NCBI RefSeq assembly: GCF_024753145.1 | Contig: NZ_JANUGU010000004.1 | Location: 420,040 to 484,039, forward strand | Direction: 5' to 3' | DNA length: 64,000 bases | Origin: Massilia terrae | GTDB lineage: Bacteria > Pseudomonadota > Gammaproteobacteria > Burkholderiales > Burkholderiaceae_D | Part shown: in pieces, positions 26,978 through 39,313 of the stretch | How positions within the stretch are numbered: position 1 is the first letter of the stretch | Layout of the letters: each line of letters starts with the position of its first letter | Notes under the pieces: generated by a model | Database searches by the model: none | Seen by the model: only the letters and a program-made list of their open reading frames with translations | Told to the model about the DNA's origin: nothing | Position numbers and translations under genes: made by a program

Positions 26978-29779
26978 ATGACCAAGGCGCTACCCGAATT
27001 TGCATCGCTCGGCCTGTTCGGGACGGGGCTCGCCCAGCACGCCCGGCTGATCACGATTGCAACAAGCCAGCGCAGCGGACTGCCCGAGTCGCTGGTGGTC
27101 GAGCAGTTCACGGGGCGGGAAGCGGTCAACGAACCGTTCTGCTTCGAGGTCGACGCGCTGAGCGTGTCCACCGACCTTGAGCTGGCGCGGTTTATCGGTG
27201 AGGAGATGACGATCGGCCTGCTGCAGCCGGATGGCAGTCGGCGCGCTTGGCACGGCATCTGCACTGCCGCCTCGTGGCTCGGCGCCGATGGCGGCGTGGC
27301 GCGCTACCGGCTGCGGCTGGAGCCGGCGCTGTCGCTGCTGGGCTTGAGGCGCGATAGCCACATCTTCCAGGACAAGGATGCGCGCGGCATCGTGACGGAA
27401 CTGTTGTCGGATTATCCGCTGGTGCGGTTCGAGTTCGACATCACGCAGGCGCTGGCGGTGCGGTCCATTTGCACGCAGTATCGGGAAACCGATTTCGAAT
27501 TCTTCGTACGCTTGCTGGCATTGGAAGGATTGAGCTGGCGCTTCGAGCACGATCCGGAGGACGGCGGGTGCCACCGTCTGGTCATCTTCGACAGCATGGC
27601 GCAAGCGCCTGTCTCAGGCGGCGTTCGATTTCATGGCGTGCGCGCCACGGAAACCGATGACGCCATCGATGAATTTCGCGCGCGCCGCCAGGTTGCGGCG
27701 AACGCGGTTTCGATCAGCAGCTGGGATCCGTCGAAGCTGACGGCGCCTGCGGCCGAGCAATGTTCGCACCTGAACGTGGGCGAGCTACCGCAACTGCAGG
27801 TCTACGACGGTAGCGGGGAGCGGATTGCGAGCGACAGCGCGCGCCATCACAGCGACCTGATGCTGAAGGCGCTGGAGCTGGAAAACAAGGTCTTTGAAGG
27901 CGCCGGTGCGGTACGGCGAATGGCCACTGGCCATGCGTTCGAACTGACGCAGCACGAACGCTATCCGGACGGCGAGAACGCCTTCACCGTGCTGTGGGTG
28001 CGGCATGAGGCGCGCAACAACCTGCAGGCTGCGGGGATCGCGTCGGCCGCACCTCGGGCGGCGGAACAGGGAACCTATCGCAACACGTTTGCCTGTGTGC
28101 GCGATGTCGTCGCCATTGTGCCGCCGCAGACTTCGACCCCGCATGCTTCCACGGCACTTGGCCCGCAGACTGCGCTCGTGGTCGGCCTGCCCGATGCGAT
28201 GTCCACGACGACGCGTGACCACCAGGTGAAGATCCAGTTCGCGTGGCAGCGTGGCGCGCGTCCAAACCCGGGCGGACAGGCCCACGACACCGATCGCGAT
28301 GGAAACGCGCCTGGCGATGACAGCTCCAGCACCTGGGTACGCGTTGCCGAGGCGCTTGCCGGTCCCAACTGGGGCACGCAATTCACGCCACGCATCGGGA
28401 CCGAAGTCCTGGTCGACTTCATCGAAGGCGACATGGACCGGCCGCTGATCGTCGCGCAGCTCTACACGGGCTCGGACTTGCCGCCCTTCTCGGCCGGCGT
28501 CGATTCGAATATTGGTCATGCTGGCGTGCTATCCGGGATCCACAGCACCAGCTTCGACGGCAGTGGTTTCAATCAATGGCAACTAGACGACACACGCGCC
28601 CAGTTACGCACCCGGCTGGCCACCAGCACGGCGTCGACGCAGCTGAACCTGGGCTATCTCGTCGACCAGCTGCCCGGTTCGGCTGAGCGTGGATGCTACC
28701 GCGGTAGCGGCTTCGAGCTGCGTACCGAAGCCTGGGCGGTCGTGCGCGGTGGTGAAGGCGTGCTGTTGTCTACGCGCGCGAGGCCGTCGCTCGGCAGCGG
28801 CGTGACATCCACGCAGATGGAGGTCGCGGAAGCCGTCTCGCAAATGAAGGGGGCGCAGGCTTTGGACCAGGTGATGTCCGGCGCGGCAGCCCAGCAGCAG
28901 GCCCTGTTCAGCAAGGACGCTTCGCAGGCGCAGGCCGACTTCATCGAACAGATCGATCCGAAGGCAAAGGGGAAATATGTCGGGCCTGTGAATGGCCAGC
29001 AGGCCTTGAAAGCGAAAAGCGGCAGCCGCGATCTGGATGCGGGTAGCCCAGTCGAAAAATTCGGCGCGTCGTTCGTGTTAATGGATTCGGCGGCCAACAT
29101 CAATTGGGCCACGCCGGCATCCACGGCGATCTACGCCGGGCAGCAACTGCACTGGACTTCGCAATCCGACGTGCATGTCGCAGCCGGGTACACCCTGTCG
29201 TCGGTGGCCGGCAACGCTGCAAGCTTCTTCAGTCACGCCGGAGGAATCAAGGTCGTTGCGGCGAATGGACCCGTGTCGCTTCAGGCGCATACGGATCAAC
29301 TGGAAATCCTCGCTGATGGCGAAGTGACCGTCATCTCAGTCAATGACAGCATCGAAATCGCAGCAAAGCAGAAGATCGTGCTCCAGGCCGGCCAATCGGC
29401 AATCACGCTCGATGGCGGCGACATCAGGTTCGCCTGTCCGGGGAATTTCTCGGTCAAGAGCGGCCAGCATCTTTTCGACGGTGGCTCACGCCACTCGGCG
29501 AACCTGCGCAACCTGCCTGGCGAATTAGCTCCGCAAGCCAGGCACTGGATCGCACTGAACTACATCGATCCCGAGTCAGCCGAGGGGATCCCGGACGTGG
29601 ACTATCAAATTCATTTCGTTGGCGGCCCGGTCCTGACTGGAACGCTCGACAAGAACGGCAAGGCACTGCACGAGAACGTGGCGAACAAGCCGGTAAAGAA
29701 GGTCGTGTACGTGCCGCGAAAGCCGATCAAAGAGCAGCCTCATCCGCCACTTGAGATGCTCCTTCAAATAAACGGCTGA
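26978..29779 (+). CDS. vgrG: Type VI secretion system spike protein VgrG with C-terminal extension
   Basis: This 933-residue protein is a VgrG. The gp27-like part spans about residues 30-400 (RYRLRLEPALSLLGLRRDSH and YRETDFEFFVRLLALEGLSW). The gp5-like OB fold lies around 440-510 (STWVRVAEALAGPNWGTQFT, GTEVLVDFIEGDMDRPLIVA). A beta-helical tail with DUF2345-type repeats follows to about 850. A last domain (about 855-930, GIPDVDYQIHFVGGPVLTG) looks transthyretin-like. Such domains recruit effectors in other VgrG proteins. It caps the secreted Hcp tube. The ATG has AAAGGA upstream. No Hcp, sheath or baseplate genes are nearby, so it is an orphan that must use machinery encoded elsewhere. Downstream lie a candidate effector and immunity gene in the same unit. 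Confidence 0.94.
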   Translation: MTKALPEFASLGLFGTGLAQHARLITIATSQRSGLPESLVVEQFTGREAVNEPFCFEVDALSVSTDLELARFIGEEMTIGLLQPDGSRRAWHGICTAASWLGADGGVARYRLRLEPALSLLGLRRDSHIFQDKDARGIVTELLSDYPLVRFEFDITQALAVRSICTQYRETDFEFFVRLLALEGLSWRFEHDPEDGGCHRLVIFDSMAQAPVSGGVRFHGVRATETDDAIDEFRARRQVAANAVSISSWDPSKLTAPAAEQCSHLNVGELPQLQVYDGSGERIASDSARHHSDLMLKALELENKVFEGAGAVRRMATGHAFELTQHERYPDGENAFTVLWVRHEARNNLQAAGIASAAPRAAEQGTYRNTFACVRDVVAIVPPQTSTPHASTALGPQTALVVGLPDAMSTTTRDHQVKIQFAWQRGARPNPGGQAHDTDRDGNAPGDDSSSTWVRVAEALAGPNWGTQFTPRIGTEVLVDFIEGDMDRPLIVAQLYTGSDLPPFSAGVDSNIGHAGVLSGIHSTSFDGSGFNQWQLDDTRAQLRTRLATSTASTQLNLGYLVDQLPGSAERGCYRGSGFELRTEAWAVVRGGEGVLLSTRARPSLGSGVTSTQMEVAEAVSQMKGAQALDQVMSGAAAQQQALFSKDASQAQADFIEQIDPKAKGKYVGPVNGQQALKAKSGSRDLDAGSPVEKFGASFVLMDSAANINWATPASTAIYAGQQLHWTSQSDVHVAAGYTLSSVAGNAASFFSHAGGIKVVAANGPVSLQAHTDQLEILADGEVTVISVNDSIEIAAKQKIVLQAGQSAITLDGGDIRFACPGNFSVKSGQHLFDGGSRHSANLRNLPGELAPQARHWIALNYIDPESAEGIPDVDYQIHFVGGPVLTGTLDKNGKALHENVANKPVKKVVYVPRKPIKEQPHPPLEMLLQING

Positions 29780-29793
29780 GTCGGAGGGTTTGC

Positions 29794-31410
29794 ATGGCAA
29801 GTGCAAATACTACCCAGATGCGTGATGCGCTGGCGTGGACCACCGAGTCCGCGGAACAAGCGCAAGAACCGAGCTCGAATCCCTTCGTTTGGCTGTGGGA
29901 AGCGATCGAGGGCGATTTCAATGAAAACCGGTCGACAAAACAGTTATTGGTCGATGCAGGGATTTCAATGATCCCACTGGTTGATCAGGTCTGCGATGTA
30001 CGAGACCTGATTGCAAACTGCAGGAAGCTTTCAAAAGAGCCCGGTGAGGCAAGTGGCTGGATCGCGTTGGCGCTTACGCTGATCGGGCTTTTCCCAACCT
30101 TGGGGTCCTTGGCGAAAGGAGTCCTCAAGATCTTTTTCGGTTTTGTCGGGCGCGCCGGGGGCCATGCGGCGCACGAAGCGATAAACGCGGCAATGAGCTG
30201 GGTTATCTCCTTCCTCAGGCGAAAGGATGTTCAAAAATACCTCAAGGCGCACAACGCGGACAACTGCTTCAAGTGGTTGGCCGAGGAGATCAGGCTCATA
30301 AGGTCCAAGATCAATCCTCGCGAGCTCATAGCCGCCTTCGATGGAGCCATTACGGTCCTCAAGGAACTTGCCGCCAAAGTCGAGTTCGTCCCCGTCCTCG
30401 GTGGAAAGGCCAAGGCTTGCGTCGTTGAGATACAAAAAATCCGATCACTGGCAGACGCCAAACTGGCACAAGCCTTGAGGCCAGTGCAGGACTGCATCGA
30501 CACCATCGTGCATCGCCTAGAAATGCAAGCGCTGGAAGAGCAACGCGGCATCATCGACGTCGCCAACATCCACTTCCGCGGCGCGCTGCCAGAGAGCGCG
30601 GCCGTAGCGCTGATGCGGAAGCGGAAGCCGTCGTGGCTGACACCGGCAAAGAAATCGACATATTCCGGGCTAAACCCCAAGTCGGCGCGGGGGACCATTG
30701 AGAAAAAAACCAAACGAAAAGACGCATCCGGAGCACCGCGAGATCCCAAAGAGATTTTTCCTGAACTTACGGATCAGAACATCCAATCGTTTCATACGCT
30801 AGCTGCCGACACAATCAAGGGACCTGCGCGCCTGTATAGAATCCTGTCGCCGAATAGTCGAGCGATGAGTGAGTGCTGGATATCCGAAGAAGTATTCAAG
30901 AAGATCCAGCGTTCGTCTGATCCAAAGGCTGAGTGGCGAAAGCATTTGGCAGTATGGCCAGATTGGAATGCGGACGGTCAGTTTGTGATTTACGAGATCA
31001 AAGCCGGAGAATCGCTGAATGTATGGCGCGGGATTGCGTCAAGTCAGCAACGCGGTACGTTGCCAGGATACGAGCTGGAGGGTGGCTTTGAACAGATCAT
31101 TTTTAGTCTTTCGCGCACCGATCATCGGAATGACACATTGCTCTACTATCCGGTGATCGCAGGTAAGCAAGCTCGGCTCGGCAAACCAATGACACAGGCC
31201 GAAGTTGACGCGACCACTGCGCACCTGTCCCCACAACAAAAGCAGGCGTTCTTTCAGTCCCATCTATCCCTGAGGGCCCAGATCAGCCATCCCAATATAC
31301 ATGGGCCGTTCGAGACAGGGTGGGGATATAGTGAATTCGACGGCGCAGGCACGTCTTCGAAAATTGGCCTCCCGGCGCTACCGGGACAAGTGACAGCAAA
31401 GGCGAGGTGA
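29794..31410 (+). CDS. Candidate type VI effector (large, C-terminal toxin domain unknown)
   Basis: I do not recognise a named family for this 538-residue protein. An N-terminal region (1-45) precedes hydrophobic segments at about 51-63 and 88-118. A helical middle part (140-270) and a basic linker (275-315, many K, R and S) follow. A compact C-terminal region (about 330-480) carries LYRILS, EWRKHLAVWPDWNADG, VWRG and LPGYELEGGFEQI. The R...WRG...GG-x-x-QI pattern recalls ADP-ribosyltransferase-like toxins, but catalytic residues cannot be assigned. It starts 14 bases after vgrG with a strong GGAGG site and is followed three bases later by a candidate immunity gene. GC is lower than in the neighbouring housekeeping genes, which suggests transfer. 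Confidence 0.75.
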   Translation: MASANTTQMRDALAWTTESAEQAQEPSSNPFVWLWEAIEGDFNENRSTKQLLVDAGISMIPLVDQVCDVRDLIANCRKLSKEPGEASGWIALALTLIGLFPTLGSLAKGVLKIFFGFVGRAGGHAAHEAINAAMSWVISFLRRKDVQKYLKAHNADNCFKWLAEEIRLIRSKINPRELIAAFDGAITVLKELAAKVEFVPVLGGKAKACVVEIQKIRSLADAKLAQALRPVQDCIDTIVHRLEMQALEEQRGIIDVANIHFRGALPESAAVALMRKRKPSWLTPAKKSTYSGLNPKSARGTIEKKTKRKDASGAPRDPKEIFPELTDQNIQSFHTLAADTIKGPARLYRILSPNSRAMSECWISEEVFKKIQRSSDPKAEWRKHLAVWPDWNADGQFVIYEIKAGESLNVWRGIASSQQRGTLPGYELEGGFEQIIFSLSRTDHRNDTLLYYPVIAGKQARLGKPMTQAEVDATTAHLSPQQKQAFFQSHLSLRAQISHPNIHGPFETGWGYSEFDGAGTSSKIGLPALPGQVTAKAR

Positions 31411-31413
31411 ACG

Positions 31414-32541
31414 ATGATCAAAGCGACTGCGCAATGCAATGGCTTCAGCCTAACGGCATGGCAGACAAAGCAGGCTGCCATGCTGTACTTTTTCACGTCA
31501 GAAGAGTATCTGCGAAAACTGCATAAGATGGTATCCGATCTTCTTACTGGATTAGTCGATCCGCTGCTGGAACTCGCAAAAGCACAAGACCGGGACCGTC
31601 TCTTCAGGGATCCAATTTGGGGCAACAGAAATACGTCAGAAAACTGGTCCAATCATGCGTGGCCTTTCCTCAAAGATCTGCAAGCTTCACTTGCTCAAGC
31701 AGTTGCTCGTCGTGCAACAAATCGCTTCCAGGTTAGTGGCGTAAACGAATGCCTTCGGGGAATTTACGAATACTCACTCGACTGGACTACGCCCTCTGAA
31801 GAAGAAATGTTAAAGGTCGCGCTCAGCACTATTAGCAAGACGGCCAACGAATTTGACGATACTGTTAACGAGTATGAGAATAGATGGGATGATTTCTGCT
31901 TCGCTTACAGCTATCCAGCGTTCGAATCGCTCACTCATCGAATCCCAAAGTTCCGGGTCAGGCCTGATTCCCAAGTCGAGACCGGAGCGCTTCCGGCTCG
32001 GACCGGTGTTTATTTTTCACCCGACGAGCCTCATGCGTCATTACAATTCGCTTGGGCGGAGCACGGGGGAGTGAGGCTTCGTCTTGCAAACACCTTCAAT
32101 GAACTGGGCTTGGCCGCGCTCGCAGCCGTTGGACGTAACACCCTCTGGTTCGATGAAGAGAAAATGCTTCGGTTCGTCCTGTCAGAACCTTTGGCCCGAG
32201 GTATTCGGCATGAGGTTCTTTCTGATGGAGAACCTGAGGCCTCGTTAGCTCCGTCCGCCGTCGCCCGATCCGCTTTCACGAGTAAAGAATGCACTTGGAT
32301 GCTTGTCGAACCAATTCCCGGTGAATTCGAAGACCTCAGTGTGCCAAGTGGTTCGACGCCGTCGCCAACGCCGGGCATAAGGAAATTCAAGGCGGGCCAG
32401 GCATGCACAGAGTCCGGCTTCTACTTCACACCGTCTTCCCCGGGTTCGCGTCGGCACTTTGCAAGAGGGGAGCAAATGCCGAGCGTGAACTCGGGATATG
32501 GGGAAACGATCTGGCAGTGGGATGCAGACCAGCGATCGTAA
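31414..32541 (+). CDS. Candidate immunity protein for the VgrG-linked effector
   Basis: The 375-residue protein has no signal peptide or membrane helix. A helical N-terminal part (1-190) is followed by two related beta-type modules: GVYFSPDEPHASLQFAWAEH near residue 200 and GFYFTPSSPGSRRHFARGEQ near 340, the second ending in GYGETIWQW. Repeats of this kind occur in proteins of the Imm71/Imm72 groups predicted to protect against polymorphic toxins; I make that link from memory of the motif, not from a search. It directly follows the effector with GAGGTGA as ribosome binding site. A cytoplasmic location would fit a toxin acting in the cytoplasm. It converges on truB with an 18-base gap and no obvious terminator. 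Confidence 0.7.
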   Translation: MIKATAQCNGFSLTAWQTKQAAMLYFFTSEEYLRKLHKMVSDLLTGLVDPLLELAKAQDRDRLFRDPIWGNRNTSENWSNHAWPFLKDLQASLAQAVARRATNRFQVSGVNECLRGIYEYSLDWTTPSEEEMLKVALSTISKTANEFDDTVNEYENRWDDFCFAYSYPAFESLTHRIPKFRVRPDSQVETGALPARTGVYFSPDEPHASLQFAWAEHGGVRLRLANTFNELGLAALAAVGRNTLWFDEEKMLRFVLSEPLARGIRHEVLSDGEPEASLAPSAVARSAFTSKECTWMLVEPIPGEFEDLSVPSGSTPSPTPGIRKFKAGQACTESGFYFTPSSPGSRRHFARGEQMPSVNSGYGETIWQWDADQRS

Positions 32542-32559
32542 GCGCGGGTCGATGGCAAC

Positions 32560-33480
32560 TCAATCCGGTTTGGCGATCAGACGCTCTGGCGCGAGAATCG
32601 AATACTCCTGCAAGATCGCGGTGCCGAGCAGCTTGTCCGCCTCGTACACGCGCACCCTGCCCTGCTCCGCCGGCACCGTCACCGGTTCCTTGCCCAGCGC
32701 GAGCCGCTGGCCGTTGAGGAAGCGCTTGGCTAGCTCCGGCGTCAGGTCGACGCGCGGGAAGGATGACAGCAGCGCATCCACCGGCGCCAGCAGCGAGCGC
32801 GGATCGGGGTGGGCTTGCAGGTCTTCCAGCGTGATCATATTCTCGGCCATCAGCCCGCCGACGCCGGTGCGGCGCAGCGCGTTCAGGTGCGCGCCGCAGC
32901 CGAGCGCGGCGCCGATGTCCTCGCCCAGCACGCGCACATAGGTGCCCTTGCTGCAGGTAACGCGGATCTTCAGCATCGGCGCTTCGTAGGCGATGAATTC
33001 GAGTCCGTGGATCGTCACCGGCCGCGCCTCGCGCTCCAGCGTCACGCCTTCGCGCGCGTACTCGTACAGCGCCTTGCCGTCACGCTTCAAAGCCGAGTAC
33101 ATCGGCGGCACCTGCATGATCGGCCCGCGAAAGCGCGCCAGCGCCGCTTCGATCTGCTCGAGCGTCACGTCGACCTCGCGCCGCTCGATGACGTCGCCTT
33201 CGGTGTCGCCGGTATTGGTCATGATGCCCAGGTGGACCGTCGCCTCGTAGGTCTTGTCGGCTTCCAGCAAGTCCTGCGAGAACTTGGTCGCCTCGCCGAA
33301 GCACAGCGGCAGGAGACCGGTCGCGAACGGGTCCAGCGTGCCGGTGTGGCCGGCCTTCTTCGCGTTGAGCACGCGCTTGGCCTTGATCAGCGCGTCATTC
33401 GAGGACAGGCCAACCGGCTTGTCGAGCAGTAGCACGCCATCGACCAGATCGCGCGCTTTCTTGATCGGACGCTCGCTCAC
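32560..33480 (-). CDS. truB: tRNA pseudouridine(55) synthase
   Basis: The 306-residue enzyme isomerises U55 in the T loop of tRNAs. The catalytic aspartate lies in [20 protein letters not shown], and [15 protein letters not shown] opens the catalytic domain. A PUA-like C-terminal domain is present. The frame is open far upstream because it runs on over rbfA in another frame. The start is the GTG at 33480, which overlaps the rbfA stop as GTGA and places [20 protein letters not shown] at the N-terminus. Last gene of the rimP-nusA-infB-rbfA-truB operon. Confidence 0.95.
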   Translation of the reverse strand: MSERPIKKARDLVDGVLLLDKPVGLSSNDALIKAKRVLNAKKAGHTGTLDPFATGLLPLCFGEATKFSQDLLEADKTYEATVHLGIMTNTGDTEGDVIERREVDVTLEQIEAALARFRGPIMQVPPMYSALKRDGKALYEYAREGVTLEREARPVTIHGLEFIAYEAPMLKIRVTCSKGTYVRVLGEDIGAALGCGAHLNALRRTGVGGLMAENMITLEDLQAHPDPRSLLAPVDALLSSFPRVDLTPELAKRFLNGQRLALGKEPVTVPAEQGRVRVYEADKLLGTAILQEYSILAPERLIAKPD

Positions 33481-33890
33481 TCGGAATCCGCGTCTTCGTC
33501 GGCGTTGGCCTCTTCCGCCGGACGGGTGGTCGCCATCGCCTGGTCGATCAGCGCCGACATCGCCATGCCGCGCATGGTCGAGGTGTCGTGGATGAAGTGC
33601 AGCTGCGGCAGCGTGTGGATGTGCAGGCGCTTGCCGAGCAGGTTGCGCAGGAAGCCGGAGGCCTTGTTCAGGCCGGCCAGGGTGTCGCGCACCGCTTCCG
33701 GGCTGTCCTTGAGCAGGGTGAAATAGACCTTCGCGTGCGCGTAGTCGGGCGTGAGCTGCACTTCGGTGAGCGTGATCATGCCGACGCGCGGGTCCTTCAG
33801 CTCGAAGCTGATGAGCTCGGACAGGTCGCGCTGGATCTGGTCGGCGACGCGCTGGCCGCGCTGGGGGATGCTTTTGCTGTGTTTTGCCAT
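33477..33890 (-). CDS. rbfA: Ribosome-binding factor A
   Basis: The 137-residue KH-fold protein binds the 30S subunit and helps mature the 5' end of 16S rRNA. Family marks are [20 protein letters not shown], the [20 protein letters not shown] strand-helix and the [20 protein letters not shown] region. The C-terminus is acidic and longer than in E. coli ([12 protein letters not shown]). It is coupled to truB by a four-base overlap. A 185-base gap with a REP unit and a hairpin separates it from infB. Confidence 0.95.
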   Translation of the reverse strand: MAKHSKSIPQRGQRVADQIQRDLSELISFELKDPRVGMITLTEVQLTPDYAHAKVYFTLLKDSPEAVRDTLAGLNKASGFLRNLLGKRLHIHTLPQLHFIHDTSTMRGMAMSALIDQAMATTRPAEEANADEDADSE

Positions 33891-33946
33891 TGTTTTTATC
33901 CTGTCCCATGTTGGATGCGAAGCACATCTGCGGTGGCCTCTTCAGC

Positions 33947-33990
33947 AAACTCAGCATGGGTCCCCGCCTGCGCGGGGACGACGGTGTTTA
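33947..33990. repeat. REP-like palindromic repeat between infB and rbfA
   Basis: One unit of the family (GGGTCCCCGCCTGCGCGGGG followed by ACGACGG) preceded by the conserved AACTCAGCAT flank that also accompanies the copies at 6801 and 15209. Confidence 0.85.
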
Positions 33991-34003
33991 GGGTAACTCA
34001 ATA

Positions 34004-34041
34004 AAACTTGGGGCCAGGGAGCGCAAACTCCCTGACCCCTC
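34004..34041 (-). terminator. Hairpin downstream of infB, possible partial terminator
   Basis: GGGGCCAGGGAG and CTCCCTGACCCC pair with one mismatch around the loop CGCAAA. On the minus strand the stem is followed by AAGTTTTATT, a poor U tract. It could attenuate transcription between infB and rbfA or protect the infB mRNA end. Confidence 0.5.
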
Positions 34042-34075
34042 GATGGTACTACCAAGGCTCGCCGCCCGCGCGTTC

Positions 34076-36895
34076 TTACAGCGTACGGGCCACTTCCTGG
34101 ATTTCGAACACTTCCAGCTGGTCGCCCACCTGGATGTCGTTGTAGTTCTTCAGCGACAGACCGCACTCCAGGCCGGCACGGACTTCCTTGACGTCGTCCT
34201 TGAAGCGCTTGAGCGAGTCGATCTCGCCGGTCCACACGACCAGGTTGTTGCGCAGCAGGCGGACCGAGGAGGTACGCTTGACCACGCCATCGGTGACCAG
34301 GCAGCCCGCGATCGCGCCCACCTTCGACACCATGATGACCTGGCGGATCTCGACCTGGCCGGTGACGTGCTCGCGCTTCTCCGGCGCCAGCATGCCCGAC
34401 ATCGCTGCCTTGATGTCGTCGATCGCGTCGTAAATGATGTTGTAGTAGCGGATGTCGACGCCATTGGCTTCGGCCAGCTTGCGCGCCGACGCGTCGGCAC
34501 GGGCGTTGAAGCCGATGATGACCGCCTTCGATGCGACCGCCAGGTTGACGTCCGATTCCGAGATGCCGCCCACGGCCGCGTGCACGATCTGCACCCGCAC
34601 TTCCGAGGTCGACAGCTTCTGCAGCGAGCCCACCAGCGCTTCCTGCGAACCCTGCACGTCGGCCTTGATGATGAGCGGCACGTTCTTGACTTCGCCTTCG
34701 GCCATCTGGTCGAACATGTTCTCCAGCTTGGCAGCTTGCTGCTTGGCCAGTTTGACGTCGCGGAACTTACCTTGACGGAACAGCGCGATTTCACGCGCCT
34801 TGCGCTCGTCGGCCATCACCATCACTTCTTCACCAGCGGCCGGCACTTCGGTCAGGCCCTGGATCTCGACCGGGATCGACGGACCGGCTTCGGCGATCGC
34901 CTTGCCGTTCTCGTCCAGCATCGCGCGGACGCGGCCGTAGGACGAGCCCGCCAGCACGACGTCGCCGCGCTTGAGCGTACCGGCCTGCACCAGGATGGTG
35001 GCGACCGGGCCGCGGCCCTTGTCCAGGCGCGCTTCGACGACCAGGCCTTTGGCCGGGGCTTCGACCGGGGCCTTCAGCTCCAGCACTTCGGCCTGCAGCA
35101 ACACGTTCTCAAGCAGCGTGTCGATGTTCTGGCCGGTCTTGGCCGACACCGGGACGAACGGCGAATCGCCGCCGTACTCTTCCGGCACCACGCCTTCGGC
35201 CACCAGTTCCTGCGTCACGCGGTCCGGGTTGGCACCCTGCTTGTCGATCTTGTTGATCGCGACCACCAGCGGCACGCCGGCGGCTTTTGCGTGGGCGATT
35301 GCTTCCTTGGTCTGCGGCATCACGCCGTCGTCCGCCGCCACCACCAGGATGACGATGTCGGTCGCCTTGGCGCCGCGGGCACGCATGGCGGTGAACGCCT
35401 CGTGGCCCGGGGTGTCGAGGAAGGTGATGGTGCCGCGCGGGGTGTCCACGTGGTACGCACCGATGTGCTGGGTAATGCCGCCGGCTTCGCCCGCGGCGAC
35501 CTTGGCGCGGCGGATGTAGTCCAGCAGCGAGGTCTTGCCGTGGTCGACGTGGCCCATGACCGTGACCACCGGCGCGCGCGGGCTCGACTCGTAGTGAGTC
35601 TGCTCGCCCTGGTCGGCCAGGATCGCTTCCGGATCGTCCACCGCGGCGGCGTGCGCCTTGTGGCCCATTTCCTCGACCACGATCATCGCGGTTTCCTGGT
35701 CCAGCACCTGGTTGATGGTGCACATCTGGCCCAGCTTCATCAGCTGCTTGATGACCTCGGATGCCTTGACCGCCATCTTGTGCGCCAGTTCGGCCACGGT
35801 GATGGTTTCCGGCACGTACACGTCATGCACCTTCGCCTCGGTCGGCGCCTGGAAATTCGATTCGCGGTCTTCGCCATGCGAGCGACGGCCCTTGGCGCCA
35901 CCGCGCCAGCCATCGCGGCCGACCGGCGCCGCGCCACGGGTCTTGATGCCCGCGCCGCCGCGCTTCTTGTCGTCCGACCAGGTCGAGGCCACATTGGCCG
36001 ACTTGATCGATTTCTTGTCGCCCTTCTTGGCCGCGTCGCCGGGTTTGGCTTCCGCAGGCTTTTTGTCGGCCGGCTTGTGCAGCGTGCCTTCGGCCGGCTT
36101 GGCCTTGGCGGCCACCGGGGCCGGGGTCGGCTCCGGCGCCTTGATCACGCGGCGCGGCTGGCTCATCATCAGGCGGATCTGTGCGACCTCGTCGGCCACG
36201 GCCTTGCGCGCGCGCTCGGTTTCGGCGGCGCGTTCGGCGGCTTCCTTGGCGGCGGCTTCGGCCTTGCGCTTGGCTTCTTCGTCTTCGGCCTTGCGCGTGG
36301 CATCGCTCTTGGCGGCGGCGGCGCCGGCCGTTTCGGCGGCCTTGCGCTCGGCGTCGCGCTTGGCGGCGGCGGCGGCGTCACGCTTGGCTTGTTCTTCGGC
36401 GGCCTTGGCCTGGGCTTCCTTCTCGGCTTCCAGCTTGGCCAGGCGCTCCTGCTTCTCGCGCAGCTCGGCTTCCTGGCGCGCGATCAGCTCGCGCTGGCGA
36501 AGCGCCTCTTCCTCACGGCGCGCCACGTCGGCCGGATCGACTGCCGGAGCGGCCGCTTCCGCCGGGGCGGCGGCGGGCGCGGCCAGCTGGTCATCGCGCT
36601 GCACGAAGGTGCGCTTCTTGCGCACTTCGACCTGGATCGTGCGCGACTTGCCGGTCGCATCAGCCTGCTTGATCTCGGTGGTTTCCTTGCGCGTGATGGT
36701 GATTTTCTTCTTTTCGGTTTGCGTACCGGCGCCGTGCGTGCGGCGCAGGTGGTCGAGCAGCTTGTCCTTATCATCCTTCGACAAGGGATCTGACGTCGAA
36801 CTTTTCTCGACGCCGGCAGAACGCAGCTGCGTCAGCAGCAGGTCTGCAGGCATCTTCAGTTCGGTGGCAAATTGGGCTACGTTGTTACTCGCCAT
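34076..36895 (-). CDS. infB: Translation initiation factor IF-2
   Basis: The 939-residue GTPase delivers initiator tRNA to the 30S subunit. An IF2N domain ([20 protein letters not shown]) is followed by a long charged and alanine-rich stretch (about 85-330) with repeated A, E, K and R, as in other betaproteobacteria. A second IF2N-like part comes before the G domain. The G domain shows [40 protein letters not shown] and [13 protein letters not shown]. Domains II-IV run to the end. The gene lies 46 bases after nusA in the conserved operon. The alternative internal start (IF2-beta) used in E. coli was not assessed. Confidence 0.97.
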   Translation of the reverse strand: MASNNVAQFATELKMPADLLLTQLRSAGVEKSSTSDPLSKDDKDKLLDHLRRTHGAGTQTEKKKITITRKETTEIKQADATGKSRTIQVEVRKKRTFVQRDDQLAAPAAAPAEAAAPAVDPADVARREEEALRQRELIARQEAELREKQERLAKLEAEKEAQAKAAEEQAKRDAAAAAKRDAERKAAETAGAAAAKSDATRKAEDEEAKRKAEAAAKEAAERAAETERARKAVADEVAQIRLMMSQPRRVIKAPEPTPAPVAAKAKPAEGTLHKPADKKPAEAKPGDAAKKGDKKSIKSANVASTWSDDKKRGGAGIKTRGAAPVGRDGWRGGAKGRRSHGEDRESNFQAPTEAKVHDVYVPETITVAELAHKMAVKASEVIKQLMKLGQMCTINQVLDQETAMIVVEEMGHKAHAAAVDDPEAILADQGEQTHYESSPRAPVVTVMGHVDHGKTSLLDYIRRAKVAAGEAGGITQHIGAYHVDTPRGTITFLDTPGHEAFTAMRARGAKATDIVILVVAADDGVMPQTKEAIAHAKAAGVPLVVAINKIDKQGANPDRVTQELVAEGVVPEEYGGDSPFVPVSAKTGQNIDTLLENVLLQAEVLELKAPVEAPAKGLVVEARLDKGRGPVATILVQAGTLKRGDVVLAGSSYGRVRAMLDENGKAIAEAGPSIPVEIQGLTEVPAAGEEVMVMADERKAREIALFRQGKFRDVKLAKQQAAKLENMFDQMAEGEVKNVPLIIKADVQGSQEALVGSLQKLSTSEVRVQIVHAAVGGISESDVNLAVASKAVIIGFNARADASARKLAEANGVDIRYYNIIYDAIDDIKAAMSGMLAPEKREHVTGQVEIRQVIMVSKVGAIAGCLVTDGVVKRTSSVRLLRNNLVVWTGEIDSLKRFKDDVKEVRAGLECGLSLKNYNDIQVGDQLEVFEIQEVARTL

Positions 36896-36941
36896 TCAGT
36901 CCTCTTTTCTATGTGTCGCGACAGATGATAAGAAATGCTAA

Positions 36942-38992
<2,051 letters not shown>

Positions 38993-39021
38993 CGCACTTC
39001 TCCAGGGCGAAAAAAACCGTT

Positions 39022-39055
39022 CAACAAAAAAAAAATGGGCATCTGCCCATCTTTT
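39022..39055 (-). promoter_or_regulatory. Hairpin with oligo-U in the rimP-nusA-infB leader (attenuator or terminator)
   Basis: On the minus strand ATGGGC-AGAT-GCCCAT is followed by at least nine T, an intrinsic terminator by form. It sits between a good promoter (39124-39152) and the rimP start at 38992, so it lies inside the operon leader and not only behind rluB. It could also stop read-through from rluB. Confidence 0.75.
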
Positions 39056-39123
39056 TACATTCCCAACCAGATGAAAGCACTTGCACCACAAAAACGCTGG
39101 GAAGAACTTTGATTAGGCTGTGA

Positions 39124-39152
39124 ATTATAACCAAATTCCTCATTAGCCGCAA
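39124..39152 (-). promoter_or_regulatory. Sigma-70 promoter of the rimP-nusA-infB-rbfA-truB operon
   Basis: On the minus strand TTGCGG (39152-39147), a 17-base spacer and a perfect TATAAT (39129-39124). It predicts a start near 39117 and an untranslated leader of about 125 bases. Confidence 0.7.
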
Positions 39153-39243
39153 TCGACCTACTGCTAAATCAACAGCTTGGGCAAGCTTGTTGTTTTTATC
39201 ACGCATGGGTGGAATGGTGCGGTGCAGTGTAACTACACCACCA

Positions 39244-39272
39244 AACCGTCGTCCCCGCGCAGGCGGGGGGCG
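39244..39272. repeat. REP-like palindromic repeat downstream of rluB
   Basis: One unit, CCGTCGTCCCCGCGCAGGCG followed by GGGGG. It lies 40 bases after the rluB stop and may end the rluB transcript. Confidence 0.8.
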
Positions 39273-39313
39273 ATGTGTTTACAGCTAAAGGCGTTCGAGC
39301 AGCCCGGCGCCGC

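Noticed and set aside
26978..32541. A full type VI secretion locus
   Set aside because: Only the spike, a candidate effector and a candidate immunity gene are present. No sheath, Hcp, baseplate or membrane complex genes occur in the window.
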